Of a stretch of 64,000 nt of DNA, positions 44,284 to 54,032 are shown in pieces. Every line of letters begins with the position of its first letter. Positions within the stretch are counted from its first letter, which is position 1. The notes below the pieces were generated by a model. That model was not told the DNA's origin. It saw only the letters and a list, made by a program, of their open reading frames with translations, and did no database searches. Location of the stretch: the NCBI GenBank assembly GCA_016191145.1, contig JACPPD010000004.1:62001-126000 (forward strand), in the 5' to 3' direction. The translations under genes and the position numbers were made by a program. This DNA is from Ignavibacteria bacterium. Lineage in GTDB: Bacteria > Bacteroidota > Ignavibacteria > Kapaibacteriales > Kapaibacteriaceae.

Positions 44284-44365
44284 TCAATCGAACCGCTGTT
44301 GTATGAACTGTATGCCATTGGCCGTCTATGTCAATCGAACCACTGCTGAATGAACTGTATGCCAT
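44284..44365. repeat. Imperfect tandem duplication across the folC start
   Basis: Two 35-bp units (44284-44318 and 44331-44365), 3 mismatches, 47 bp apart. The second unit codes for the start of folC (SIEPLLNELYAM); the first lies in the untranslated region in a different frame. It looks like an ancient duplication of the gene's 5' end. Confidence 0.85.
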
Positions 44366-45614
44366 GATGAGTCATTCCAAGGTAAAACTTGGCCTGACGC
44401 GAATCCAGTCGTTGTGCGAGAGACTAGATAACCCTTACACGAGATACCCTTCGATTCACGTTGCCGGCACGAATGGCAAGGGCAGCACCTGTGCCATGAT
44501 TTCGTCGATCTTACAGTGCGCAGGCTATAACGTGGGGCTGTATACATCGCCACACATTCGCCGTTTTAACGAGCGAATCCGCATTAACAACGAGATGATT
44601 TCCGACGAAGACATTGTGCGAATCGGCAAACCACTGTTGGAGAGTGGCAGAGAGATCGACGCGACATTTTTCGAAATCACAACTGCGATGGCCTTTGCAT
44701 ACTTTGCAGAGCACAGGGTTGATGTTGCCATTTTAGAAACGGGAATGGGAGGCAGGCTCGATGCCACGAATGTTGTTGAGCCACTCGCGTCGGTAATAAC
44801 ACAGATAGACTATGACCACATGGAATACCTCGGCGCAACTATTGAAAACATTGCGCTGGAAAAAGCAGGAATTATCAAGTCAAACGTTCCTGTCATCGTT
44901 GGTCAGCAGGGGGCTGAATCTTCAAAGCAACTCATGCGGCAGATATTCGAACAGCGCGCTGCAGAAGCTCATACCACGGTAACATTTGCCGAAGATGTTG
45001 TGCGCGTTGAGGTCGACGATATTTACCCTGATCTATCGATGAGCGTAAGTGTTATCGATGGCGACTTGCTCCACTATTACACAACATCTCTTGCAGGTGC
45101 TCATCAGGCACGGAATATCGCAACCGTGATGGCAACATTGCCGCATATTAAAAATGTTTATTTTATTAGCGAAGATCACGTTCGCGACGGTTTGCGATTG
45201 GTTGATGCTAAAACCGGAATCGAAGGACGCGTTCAGCTTATTCGCACAGACCCAACAGTTGTTCTCGACGTATCGCACAATCCATCCGGCGTTCAAGCCC
45301 TGGTTGACACACTCCAACAGGCAGGATACCGCGACCATTCATGGCAGGTTGTTTTCGGCGGCATGCGCGATAAAGATCTTCTTGGGATGCTCGAGAGACT
45401 AAAGCCACTCGTTTCGACGCTGCATCTTTGCACGCCTAAATTTGACAGAGCTATTTCCGTAGGGGGCTTGGAACAACTCTCCGCGCAGGCCGGTTACCAA
45501 CGCATATCAACGCACGATAGCGTTGCCGATGCTGTACAACAGGCAACGCTCCGCGGTCCGGTTGTAGTCTGCGGAAGCTTTTACGTAGCCGACGAAGCAG
45601 TCGCCGCACTTTAG
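44328..45614 (+). CDS. folC: Folylpolyglutamate synthase / dihydrofolate synthase
   Basis: 428 residues. The Mur-ligase-type P-loop is HVAGTNGKGSTCAMISSIL, followed by GLYTSPHIRRFNERIRIN and ETGMGGRLDATNVV, and the C-terminal domain has LDVSHNPSGVQAL. FolC adds glutamates to folates. The start ATG lies within a duplicated segment, but there is only one sensible ATG for the frame. It ends 16 bp before the convergent PAS-UbiA gene. Confidence 0.95.
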   Translation: MSIEPLLNELYAMMSHSKVKLGLTRIQSLCERLDNPYTRYPSIHVAGTNGKGSTCAMISSILQCAGYNVGLYTSPHIRRFNERIRINNEMISDEDIVRIGKPLLESGREIDATFFEITTAMAFAYFAEHRVDVAILETGMGGRLDATNVVEPLASVITQIDYDHMEYLGATIENIALEKAGIIKSNVPVIVGQQGAESSKQLMRQIFEQRAAEAHTTVTFAEDVVRVEVDDIYPDLSMSVSVIDGDLLHYYTTSLAGAHQARNIATVMATLPHIKNVYFISEDHVRDGLRLVDAKTGIEGRVQLIRTDPTVVLDVSHNPSGVQALVDTLQQAGYRDHSWQVVFGGMRDKDLLGMLERLKPLVSTLHLCTPKFDRAISVGGLEQLSAQAGYQRISTHDSVADAVQQATLRGPVVVCGSFYVADEAVAAL

Positions 45615-45630
45615 GTCATTGAGAAACAAC

Positions 45631-46887
45631 TTACAAAGCAAGTGCAATCGCCACCAGTACAGTGACAACAATCTGCAAATAGATTGTGTTCACATTGGCC
45701 TTTACAAGTGTTCGCTCAAGGATATGTTTGCGCATATACGTCCATACCCATGTGCCATATACAACGCTTACAATTGCCGGTACCCAGAGTAAAGGTTTGT
45801 TGTAGGCTAACGCAAGCGATCCCGTAAATGCAGTTGCCGCAAGCCACACGGCACCCCAAATCCACACTGCACTCTTCTTACCAAAAGTTACTATCAGATG
45901 ATTCTTCCCTGTTGCTGCATCGCCTTCAACATCAGGAACCTGGTTGATCACCAGAATATTCGTGGTCAGCAATCCTGCGGGAATTCCGAACAGAAACGCT
46001 TCCCATGAATAGAGTCCTGTGATGACGTAATACATACCGAACGTAATCAATGGTCCGAATGCAATGCTGATGGCAAGCTCACCAAGCCCCCTTCGAGCAA
46101 CAAGCCGCACAGGCGGCGCCGTGTAAAAAAATCCGCATATCAAGCCAATGATTCCTATTATCAGGACCCCTTGTCCAACTACGATAGACAAATACACACC
46201 GATTGCAAATGCAAGAAGCATTAGGCTCACTGCAACGCTGCGTGTACCTTTTAAATCGATCAGCCGCATTTCTATTGCACGGCTGCCGCCCGAATACTGA
46301 ACGAAGTATTTAGTATTTGCCTGATCTGTGCCACTCATCACGTCGAAGTAATCGTTAAAGACATTACTCGCCAGATGCAGCATCATTACACCGAACATTG
46401 CGAGAAGGGCATTCACCCAATTGATAGCAGCGTGTGCAACGCCTGCAGAAAATGCAATTCCAATAAACACCGGAGTGATTGCTGCAGTGAGAAATGGTGC
46501 GCGAGTAATCACGAGCCAGCGAATCATTTTTGTCGACCCCTTTATGGCGATATCAACAGGGGCTGGCAATTCTTCAGTGATGCCGCAAAATCCAATTTGC
46601 TGTCCTGCTTTGAATGTTGGTGTTATGCGAATTCGTGCGCCAAACAGTTCGCCGTTCTTGCGAACAAAATTCGTCTCCGTAACATATTCACCTTCTTTAA
46701 CAGCGGTGCCCAGCCAGGTCGATAAATTTTGTAACACAATCTCGCCTGGGGAGAATACGCTCACGCGCAGCTTACCAACGGTTTCGCTGGGAGAGTACCC
46801 GAACATGACTTCGGCGCCGGCTGAATACGTTTCGATTATTCCTTCGAGGTCGCACGTAATAACAGATTTTTCAAGTGTGGTAGCCAT
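45631..46887 (-). CDS. PAS-UbiA fusion: sensor domain joined to a prenyltransferase
   Basis: 418 residues. Residues ~1-105 form a PAS domain (VITCDLEGIIETYSAGAEVM, GYSPSETVGKLRVSVF, NFVRKNGELFGARIRITP). Residues ~120-418 form a UbiA-type prenyltransferase with about nine transmembrane helices and both Asp-rich motifs (NVFNDYFDVMSGTD and NQVPDVEGDAATGK). The UbiA part is closest by eye to MenA, which prenylates 1,4-dihydroxy-2-naphthoate to make demethylmenaquinone. A soluble PAS domain at the N-terminus of such an enzyme is unusual and suggests redox, light or ligand control of quinone synthesis. The frame is continuous with no stop between the parts. Confidence 0.88.
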   Translation of the reverse strand: MATTLEKSVITCDLEGIIETYSAGAEVMFGYSPSETVGKLRVSVFSPGEIVLQNLSTWLGTAVKEGEYVTETNFVRKNGELFGARIRITPTFKAGQQIGFCGITEELPAPVDIAIKGSTKMIRWLVITRAPFLTAAITPVFIGIAFSAGVAHAAINWVNALLAMFGVMMLHLASNVFNDYFDVMSGTDQANTKYFVQYSGGSRAIEMRLIDLKGTRSVAVSLMLLAFAIGVYLSIVVGQGVLIIGIIGLICGFFYTAPPVRLVARRGLGELAISIAFGPLITFGMYYVITGLYSWEAFLFGIPAGLLTTNILVINQVPDVEGDAATGKNHLIVTFGKKSAVWIWGAVWLAATAFTGSLALAYNKPLLWVPAIVSVVYGTWVWTYMRKHILERTLVKANVNTIYLQIVVTVLVAIALAL

Positions 46888-46959
46888 TACCGATCCCTGA
46901 ATGAATGTAGAGTAGGCAAATGTAGTAACACTGACTCATTGGTCAATATGTGCGGGCTA

Positions 46960-46967
46960 TATTTTTG
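46960..46967 (+). promoter_or_regulatory. Promoter -7 box for purH (likely leaderless)
   Basis: TATTTTTG with TTG at 46939-46941, 18 nt before it. The box ends only 5 nt before the purH ATG. With the 6-7 nt spacing seen at RNA genes, the transcript would start at or next to the start codon. Confidence 0.6.
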
Positions 46968-46972
46968 TCTTC

Positions 46973-48496
46973 ATGATTGCACTCATTTCTGTATCCGATA
47001 AAACTGGAATCGTTGAATTTGCCCAGGAGTTGCACAATCTTGGCATCACCATCATCTCTACGGGGGGCACTGCATCTGTTTTGAAGGGGGCAGGCATACC
47101 AGTAATAAAGGTTAGCGACGTCACGCAATTCCCTGAGATTCTCGATGGACGGGTGAAGACTCTTCACCCTAAAATCCATGGTGGATTGCTTGCAGTGATG
47201 AACAATCCAGAGCACGTTAAGCAAATGCAACTACACGGAATCGAAAAAATTGACCTGCTGGTGGTAAACCTATATCCATTCGAAGAAACCATTTCCCGTA
47301 TATCGGCAACGGACGACGAAATCATTGAGAACATAGACATCGGCGGACCTGCAATGGTTCGGGCAGGTGCTAAAAATTTTGAACATACATGTGTTGTCGT
47401 CAATCCGAAGCATTATTCGTCAGTCCTCGAACAACTGAGTTCTGTCGGTCAAATTTCGTCAGCACTCCGGCTGAACCTTGCACACGAAGCATTTGCGCAT
47501 ACTGCGCACTATGATGCACGCATCGCAGGATACCTTTCCTCAAAAGTCAGAGCCGATTTTGTAGAGGAGTCTGCAATTCCGTTGCGGTTGGACCAACCCT
47601 TACGGTATGGCGAGAATCCTCATCAAACAGCAGTACTGTACGGAACGTTCACAACTATTTTCAGGCAGATTCACGGCAAGGAACTTTCATACAACAACAT
47701 TGTTGACATCGATGCAGCATCGAAACTGTGTTTGGAATTTTCCGAACCAACGGTGTGCATCATCAAGCACACAAATCCGTGCGGAGTTGGTACCGGAACC
47801 GATCTTGTTGAGGCATGGAAGAAAGCCTTTGCAACAGACAGCGTTAGTCCATTCGGCGGCATCGTTGCCGTTAACCGAAAAGTTGACTCATCCTTTGCCC
47901 AAACGATGCATGCAATCTTTACAGAAGTTGTAATAGCCCCTTCTTTCTCCGCTGAAGCCCTCGAAATATTGCAGCGAAAAAAGGATCGGCGATTGATAGT
48001 TGTCGATGAATCACTGCTACGCCGCGCATTCGGATATGAAACACGATCCGTTGCCGGCGGATATCTGGTTCAGACAAGCGACACTAAACTTATTGACGAT
48101 TCTGTGTTTCGAGTTGTAACCGATCGCTTACCCTCAGATGAAGAGCATGCAGCGATGATGTTTGCCTGGAAGGTTGCAAAGCACGTTAAGAGCAATGCAA
48201 TTGTGTATGCACTCACCGACAGGACGTTAGCCATTGGAGCGGGGCAGATGAGCCGCGTAGACTCTGCGCGCATTGCCGTCCAAAAAGCCCACGACGCCGG
48301 GCTCAACCTACAGGGTTGTGCCGTAGCCTCCGACGCATTTTTCCCCTTCGCCGACGGGCTACTGAAAGCTGCAGAGGCAGGTGCAACGTGCGTTATTCAG
48401 CCGGGCGGTTCCGTCCGCGACGAAGAGGTAATCCGTGCAGCTAATGAGCAGGGGCTAGCAATGGTGTATACGGGGCTGAGGCATTTCCGGCATTAG
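46973..48496 (+). CDS. purH: Bifunctional phosphoribosylaminoimidazolecarboxamide formyltransferase/IMP cyclohydrolase
   Basis: 507 residues. The N-terminal MGS-like cyclohydrolase domain starts [20 protein letters not shown], as in the family, and contains [13 protein letters not shown] and [13 protein letters not shown]. The C-terminal AICAR transformylase domain has [14 protein letters not shown] and [12 protein letters not shown]. It catalyses the last two steps of IMP synthesis. The start is certain by family alignment, which supports a leaderless mRNA. A bidirectional terminator follows. Confidence 0.97.
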   Translation: MIALISVSDKTGIVEFAQELHNLGITIISTGGTASVLKGAGIPVIKVSDVTQFPEILDGRVKTLHPKIHGGLLAVMNNPEHVKQMQLHGIEKIDLLVVNLYPFEETISRISATDDEIIENIDIGGPAMVRAGAKNFEHTCVVVNPKHYSSVLEQLSSVGQISSALRLNLAHEAFAHTAHYDARIAGYLSSKVRADFVEESAIPLRLDQPLRYGENPHQTAVLYGTFTTIFRQIHGKELSYNNIVDIDAASKLCLEFSEPTVCIIKHTNPCGVGTGTDLVEAWKKAFATDSVSPFGGIVAVNRKVDSSFAQTMHAIFTEVVIAPSFSAEALEILQRKKDRRLIVVDESLLRRAFGYETRSVAGGYLVQTSDTKLIDDSVFRVVTDRLPSDEEHAAMMFAWKVAKHVKSNAIVYALTDRTLAIGAGQMSRVDSARIAVQKAHDAGLNLQGCAVASDAFFPFADGLLKAAEAGATCVIQPGGSVRDEEVIRAANEQGLAMVYTGLRHFRH

Positions 48497-48520
48497 AACG
48501 GGACAAATTCAAAAAACACC

Positions 48521-48567
48521 AAAACCACCATGCCGGGTATCAAGAGATACCCGGCATGGTGGTTTTT
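48521..48567. terminator. Bidirectional terminator between purH and lon, palindromic repeat copy 4
   Basis: Perfect 21-bp stem: the shared 12-bp core with AAGA loop, extended by AAAACCACC/GGTGGTTTT. The stem ends provide a T-run in both directions, suiting the convergent genes on either side. Confidence 0.9.
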
Positions 48568-48571
48568 CCCG

Positions 48572-50992
48572 CTACCCTTTCATTTTGCTTGCCTCATGCA
48601 GCACATTCAAATTATGCTGCACCTTGGCATACACTGTCTTCTCCGGGAACATACCGTTGGGCTGGAGTTTGCCTGCCGGCGTACCTAAAAGAAGCGAGAC
48701 GGCTTCTTCGAGGCGCCTGATTGGATAAATGGAAAAGTTCTTTTTGCGGACTGCGTCGATTACGTCGTCCCGGAGCATGAGGTCTTTAATGTTGGTATGC
48801 GGAATCAACACACCCTGCGTGCCTGTGAGCCCCTTATCCTTACACACCTCGAAGAAGCCGATAATCTTTTCGTTTACGCCGCCAATTGCCTGAATGTCGC
48901 CTTTTTGATTAATCGATCCTGTAACAGCAAGATCCTGGCGTACCGCGATGTTTGAGATCGCTGATAGAAGAGCAACAATTTCTGCCACCGATGCACTGTC
49001 GCCATCGATTCCTCCATACGATTGCTCAAATGCTATACTCGCGGTAAATGAAATCGGCTGCGATCGGGAGAAAAGCGATCGTAACAATCCTGAGAGGATC
49101 ATCACACCCTTATTGTGTATGGCTCCAGATAGTTTTACCTCCCGCTCGATGTTGATCAGACCTGCATTGCCCGCGCTTACTGTGGCAGTAATGCGAGAAG
49201 GCTTGCCGTAAGAAACGATACCGCTCTGATAAACAGTGAGGCCATTGATTTGTCCGACTCGCTTTCCTTCGACGTCGATGAGAAGAACACCTTTCGTGAT
49301 TTGCTCGCGCAGACGTTCGTCTACGCTATTGCTTCTCCAGAGACGCTCGTCGAGAGCCTGCTTAACGTGCGTTCGGCTAATGAGGTTTGCACCAGCCTGA
49401 TGGGCATAGTGCGATGCTTCGCGCATCAGGTCGGCAACATAACTGAACTGGAGAGTGATCTTTTCCTGGGAGTCGGTGTACGCAACCGCCCATTCAATCA
49501 ACCCTGCTGCACCGGTTTTGTCGCAATGCAGAAGATCTTCCTCCTCGGCCATTTGTGCAAAGAAACTCGACATGTGGGTGATCATAATCTGCGAACGATC
49601 GGTCTCTTCGTCGAACTCGGCATGAATCTTGAACATCTTGTGAAAGTCCTCTTCGGCAGCCCACAATGCATGATAAATTGAAGGATCGCCCAATAAAATG
49701 ATTTTGACATTCACTGAGATGTATTCGGGTTTTACAGTGTTGAGCTGGAACTGCGACTCGGGTGTCTGAATTTCGAGCCGCCCGTATAGCAAAACTTTTT
49801 TTAGTGCCGACCAAATCACCGGGTCGGTGAGTACATCCATTGCATTGAGTGCGATAAACCCTCCGTTAGCCCGCAGTAGCGACCCCGCGCGAATTTGCGT
49901 GAAATCGGTTACTGCAAAGCCCTTTGCATCAATGCGCTTCTCAATGGTTCCGAATAGGGTTGCATGGGTCGGCGACGTCTCGATGATTACAGGTGCTTCC
50001 TTGGTGTCGTAATTATCGATAATGAGATTGACGGTGTACAATCGTTCCAGTGCACGGGCATGCTCTTCGAGTGCCTCGTCTGTAACTCCTCCAAGCCGAG
50101 CTGAGTTGATGCGGACAAACTCCTCGAGGTGCGAGATGATGTGATTTGCAACATCATCAAGAAATTGAGCAACTCGATCGCGGGGAAAACTGACTCGAAC
50201 ATCATGAAACACAGTCTTAACAAGCACTCCCACTGCGTTCCTATCGTGCCTCGACAGTTCATTACGGAATTCGGCCATGATTCGCAGCGACCTACTGCCA
50301 ATCTCGTTGAGTTCTTCCTTGTGTTTGAGATATGCATCCCTGATCTTTTCAACCTGGCCGAGTTTTATCTCTCCCTTCTGAAGCATTTCGTCTAAGTCAT
50401 CAAGCGTTCGAGGTTTTTCATCAATTAGAGGAAATATTTCTGTTCGGGCTGTGCCGTCGTCTTCCTGAATCTGGCCCAATACAAAACCCTCCGGACGGAG
50501 CTTTGCGTCAAGCTCTTTCAACAGCGCCTGCTCACGAGATTGGTATCGCTGTATGATTTCTTTACGCTGTACCTGAAATTGTTCCTCCTCAAACAACTGC
50601 GGAATTCTCCTGCCCAATACTGCCAGCGCATCTTCAACCATGCGGCGAAATACCCGGCCTTCCCCTGCCTGAAAACGAAGCAGAACCGGAGTATCTGTCT
50701 GACGAAAGTTGTGCACGAATGCAAAGTCAAACAGCTCTGGCTTCGATTGCTTCATTTCGTCGAGTATCTGCCGGATGGTAGTCATGCGCCCAGTACCTAC
50801 AACTCCCGACGCCCAAATGTTGTACCCCTGCGAGCGTATTCTCGCACCTAGCCGCAACGCTTCGACTGCTCGATCTTGTCCAACAATTCTTTTAAGTGGC
50901 TGCAACTCCCTCGTTGTTTTAAATGGAAGTGATGATAGGGGGCAAGTCCATCGCAATTCGGACGCTTTAAGAGGGACGATACCGTTTTTCAT
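48572..50992 (-). CDS. Lon-family ATP-dependent protease (AAA_32 plus Lon C-terminal domain)
   Basis: 806 residues from ATG 50992, which is preceded by AAGGAGACAG, the best ribosome site nearby; frames to 51010 and 51094 are open. The N-terminal half has the AAA core of the YcbZ/LonB-like group (LKRIVGQDRAVEALRLGARI, ASGVVGTGRMTTI with Arg replacing the Walker A Lys). The protease domain has catalytic Ser in YGGIDGDSASVAE and Lys in GGVNEKIIGFFEVC (near residues 665 and 708). Substrates of this subfamily are little known. It directly follows the AddB-like nuclease gene and is probably co-transcribed with it. Confidence 0.9.
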   Translation of the reverse strand: MKNGIVPLKASELRWTCPLSSLPFKTTRELQPLKRIVGQDRAVEALRLGARIRSQGYNIWASGVVGTGRMTTIRQILDEMKQSKPELFDFAFVHNFRQTDTPVLLRFQAGEGRVFRRMVEDALAVLGRRIPQLFEEEQFQVQRKEIIQRYQSREQALLKELDAKLRPEGFVLGQIQEDDGTARTEIFPLIDEKPRTLDDLDEMLQKGEIKLGQVEKIRDAYLKHKEELNEIGSRSLRIMAEFRNELSRHDRNAVGVLVKTVFHDVRVSFPRDRVAQFLDDVANHIISHLEEFVRINSARLGGVTDEALEEHARALERLYTVNLIIDNYDTKEAPVIIETSPTHATLFGTIEKRIDAKGFAVTDFTQIRAGSLLRANGGFIALNAMDVLTDPVIWSALKKVLLYGRLEIQTPESQFQLNTVKPEYISVNVKIILLGDPSIYHALWAAEEDFHKMFKIHAEFDEETDRSQIMITHMSSFFAQMAEEEDLLHCDKTGAAGLIEWAVAYTDSQEKITLQFSYVADLMREASHYAHQAGANLISRTHVKQALDERLWRSNSVDERLREQITKGVLLIDVEGKRVGQINGLTVYQSGIVSYGKPSRITATVSAGNAGLINIEREVKLSGAIHNKGVMILSGLLRSLFSRSQPISFTASIAFEQSYGGIDGDSASVAEIVALLSAISNIAVRQDLAVTGSINQKGDIQAIGGVNEKIIGFFEVCKDKGLTGTQGVLIPHTNIKDLMLRDDVIDAVRKKNFSIYPIRRLEEAVSLLLGTPAGKLQPNGMFPEKTVYAKVQHNLNVLHEASKMKG

Positions 50993-51012
50993 CTGTCTCC
51001 TTGAATTCATTG

Positions 51013-53913
51013 CTAAACTGATGGCTGTTGGGCTGAGTGATACGGACCCCAGTGATCTACTCTGCATACTTCCTTGAAGCCACATGAACCGCATGCACCC
51101 TCAATTGGTATCACAGGTAGGCTGCCCGATCGTATAACATCGAGATACTGTTCAACGTTGTGTAATGCCGTATTGAATTCAGCATTATTTTTTACTCGCT
51201 CGCTGATCTTGGGATTGTTAGAATCTTTAATACTCTTGCCAAATGTGTGGTAGGTCCCCTTTTCCAGAACGCATTTCACGTTGCGTTGTGTAAAAAACCG
51301 ACGTAGCGCCTGGGCATATAATGGCATCTGTGATTTCCTCCCGAGCTCAATATCCTTGTACTTTGGAAGTGACCGTTCACCCGTCTTGTAATCAATCACA
51401 ATGCAATGCACTTCATCTTCGCGAATTGCCACATCCACTCTGTCGATACGCAGCGTGATGGGAACACGTACATCAGAACTCAATGTTATTTCATCTGTTA
51501 TTTCTAGTTCGAGCAAGGCAGGTTTGAAATTCGAGGAGCGCTGAGACTCCATTTCAACAACGAGCCACCGATGAAGCATTCCTGCTCTAAAATCTGAATT
51601 GTACATCGTGCTGCGTTCAACGATATCGTACAAATACCCGCCAGGTATCTTCTTCCTCTCTTCCTCATAGATGTGCTGTAACAAGGGAAGCCACTCTTCC
51701 GCTGTATGCGTTGTAAGGTCTACCATTGCAGCCTTTATATCGTCGATAGACGAAATGTCGGTAACAGTATGCCCCCGAACCTGATTGAAAAATTCCTTAG
51801 CCACTGCATGCATCATAGAGCCGTGGCTGATGGGAGAGATTACCTCATCAATGCCCTGCCGCGACTCTACCCCAAGAACATACCCGACAAAATATCGAAA
51901 GGGGCATTGGGCGACAGTATCGATGCGCGATGGGCTGACTCGACCGTTGGTAATTTTAGTAAATCGTGATAATATATCCTTATCAAGCGCTGTTGCCAGG
52001 ACTCCCTGCTGCCTTTCGTTGAAATCTACAACACCGTTTGTACCGAAGGCAAGCAATTCACTCGGAGAAATTACAAGCCTCGACGTTGAATCCAGACAGT
52101 GAATACCAGACAATTGTTTGAATTCGATCACTGTTGAACCGATTGCAAGATCATCAATAAATTTAGATTCAACAGTTTCGTCGCCATCGTCTGCGCCGGG
52201 CACCGATGCAACGAGTATTCCCTCATGGGTCGCCGAATTAACAATGTCGGCAAGCGCCTCGTAATCCATCGCCTCGCGAATACCTGCCAACAGCTCTTCG
52301 TTGATGGGATCCCATGCTGCCAGTGGCAGCTCACCTTCGATGAAGCCCAGGGCCATAACATATTTAAATTCCAGGCCGCGAAGCTCTTGTGGCTTAGCAA
52401 CGGTAATTCCCCTGACCTGCACGTTGGAATCGTCTGTCTCAAGAGTCTGTACAATTCTCCACCATCGCGAGATATGATCTGCCAGAATAGTTTCGGTTTG
52501 CACATGACGTTTGGCAACGTGCTTGTAAGTTTCCAGCGAATGCATCAATGAAACCGGCGGATCGATGCCCAGGTTCTGAATAATGTTCTCACGAACCCAT
52601 CGCACAAATTCTTCGGGTGCAATAAATCCATCGGATATATCAATTGTTTTTGCAAGCCACTCAAGGCAACTGATTCCTTCCTCAAACATCGTAACGAGCA
52701 TCTGTACATTTTTTTCATTATCAAAATCGTTCACAGATCTCAGCGTACCCAGAGTCCCCTGAAACTGACTAAGCCAGTCGCGCCAACCATTACCTCCAGC
52801 TACGCGTGCTATTGCACCACACTCGTATAGGCGCCCAATTTGCATCGATGCGTGATGCACGTGACCGGAACGTATCAGACGATCTACGTCGGTCCGACGC
52901 CAATTTCGGCTTACTACGTGGCATGCTGCCAGTATTGTAGTTGCGCTCCCGTTGTGTTCGAGCATCGATTGTTTTTGAATCGAAATTGGAATCTTTGCCG
53001 ATGAAGCAAGTTCAATTATTAAATTATCATACGATCCGGACCGCGGGACTACAACTGCAATGTCGTAAGGATGGACTCCATTTGTCACAAGTTCTTTCAC
53101 AGCACCTAATGTTCGTCTTACCTCCTCTCGTTTTGTTGGCCACTTCCTAAGAATTGTTGTTGAGTTTTTCTTTGGCACTTCAGTTTCAGCGAAATGCCAG
53201 CCGTGAGCTACCATCCATGTAGCCATCGCTCTGCTTCTGTCGTCGGCTGTTCCTGAGAGTGAAAAACGAACAGCAATATCCCATTCGGTATAAGCAAGAA
53301 GTGTAAGAAGACTCCTATCGGCTATTGATAATCCATGAGTATACATTACCAGGACTGGCTGTTTCCTGAAAGCTTCCGGCTGCGCTGCAGCTTTATCTAT
53401 GATGTACTGAACAACATCGCCACGATCGAGAAATGCACGCCCCTTGCGTTGTTCATATTCGTGCCAAATTCTTACAACACGATTCATTGCGTCAAGTCTG
53501 TGCGGCCGATTCTCATCCGTAAACATTTCCTCTACGCTTTGAGCTGTGTGCAATTCCTGCTTCCACCGAACAATGTGGTAGATTGAAAGTCCCGATGGCC
53601 TGAATTGTTCTCCAACATTCTTCAGCGAAAGATCCAGCAGCAACTCAGATTCGATATCTGAAATCAAGCTCACTTCCTGGTTGCGCACCTGTTTGAACAG
53701 GTTGCGAACAAACTCCGACATCGTTATGATTTGAGGAAGGGGCTCACCAGCGCGTTTCTCCGCCCATACGCGAGCTGCCCGCTGGATGTGCATCATGGTT
53801 GGAACAACCATTGTTGCCACGCCAGGCAGATGGTAGACGGCCTCGTCGAAGCTTGGCGCCATGGCAGCGTCCTGGAGAATCGAATCAGTGCTTCCGAAGA
53901 CGCTCAGGCTCAT
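51013..53913 (-). CDS. AddB-like PD-(D/E)XK nuclease
   Basis: 966 residues. The C-terminal nuclease has ITLRIDRVDVAIRED and CIVIDYKTGERSLP, the D...DxK active site. Four Cys fit an iron-sulphur staple: one at VAQCPFRYFVG and three in CGSCGFKEVC. The N-terminal ~600 residues resemble a degenerate helicase fold as in AddB. AddB works with AddA to process double-strand breaks for RecA. No addA is adjacent; the partner may be elsewhere. The Lon-family gene follows at once. Confidence 0.85.
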   Translation of the reverse strand: MSLSVFGSTDSILQDAAMAPSFDEAVYHLPGVATMVVPTMMHIQRAARVWAEKRAGEPLPQIITMSEFVRNLFKQVRNQEVSLISDIESELLLDLSLKNVGEQFRPSGLSIYHIVRWKQELHTAQSVEEMFTDENRPHRLDAMNRVVRIWHEYEQRKGRAFLDRGDVVQYIIDKAAAQPEAFRKQPVLVMYTHGLSIADRSLLTLLAYTEWDIAVRFSLSGTADDRSRAMATWMVAHGWHFAETEVPKKNSTTILRKWPTKREEVRRTLGAVKELVTNGVHPYDIAVVVPRSGSYDNLIIELASSAKIPISIQKQSMLEHNGSATTILAACHVVSRNWRRTDVDRLIRSGHVHHASMQIGRLYECGAIARVAGGNGWRDWLSQFQGTLGTLRSVNDFDNEKNVQMLVTMFEEGISCLEWLAKTIDISDGFIAPEEFVRWVRENIIQNLGIDPPVSLMHSLETYKHVAKRHVQTETILADHISRWWRIVQTLETDDSNVQVRGITVAKPQELRGLEFKYVMALGFIEGELPLAAWDPINEELLAGIREAMDYEALADIVNSATHEGILVASVPGADDGDETVESKFIDDLAIGSTVIEFKQLSGIHCLDSTSRLVISPSELLAFGTNGVVDFNERQQGVLATALDKDILSRFTKITNGRVSPSRIDTVAQCPFRYFVGYVLGVESRQGIDEVISPISHGSMMHAVAKEFFNQVRGHTVTDISSIDDIKAAMVDLTTHTAEEWLPLLQHIYEEERKKIPGGYLYDIVERSTMYNSDFRAGMLHRWLVVEMESQRSSNFKPALLELEITDEITLSSDVRVPITLRIDRVDVAIREDEVHCIVIDYKTGERSLPKYKDIELGRKSQMPLYAQALRRFFTQRNVKCVLEKGTYHTFGKSIKDSNNPKISERVKNNAEFNTALHNVEQYLDVIRSGSLPVIPIEGACGSCGFKEVCRVDHWGPYHSAQQPSV

Positions 53914-54032
53914 GATGAACGTAGGTTATTGATTCAGTTAAATTCGTGAAGTACAACGTCTACCAAAATGTTTTTCAATACCAGCATGCAATTTGCATCG
54001 GCTGAGTGATATGTTTCTAACATTGCCACATA

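Noticed and set aside
53914-54032. FMN riboswitch upstream of riboflavin synthase
   Set aside because: None of the conserved FMN aptamer blocks could be found in the 119-bp gap.
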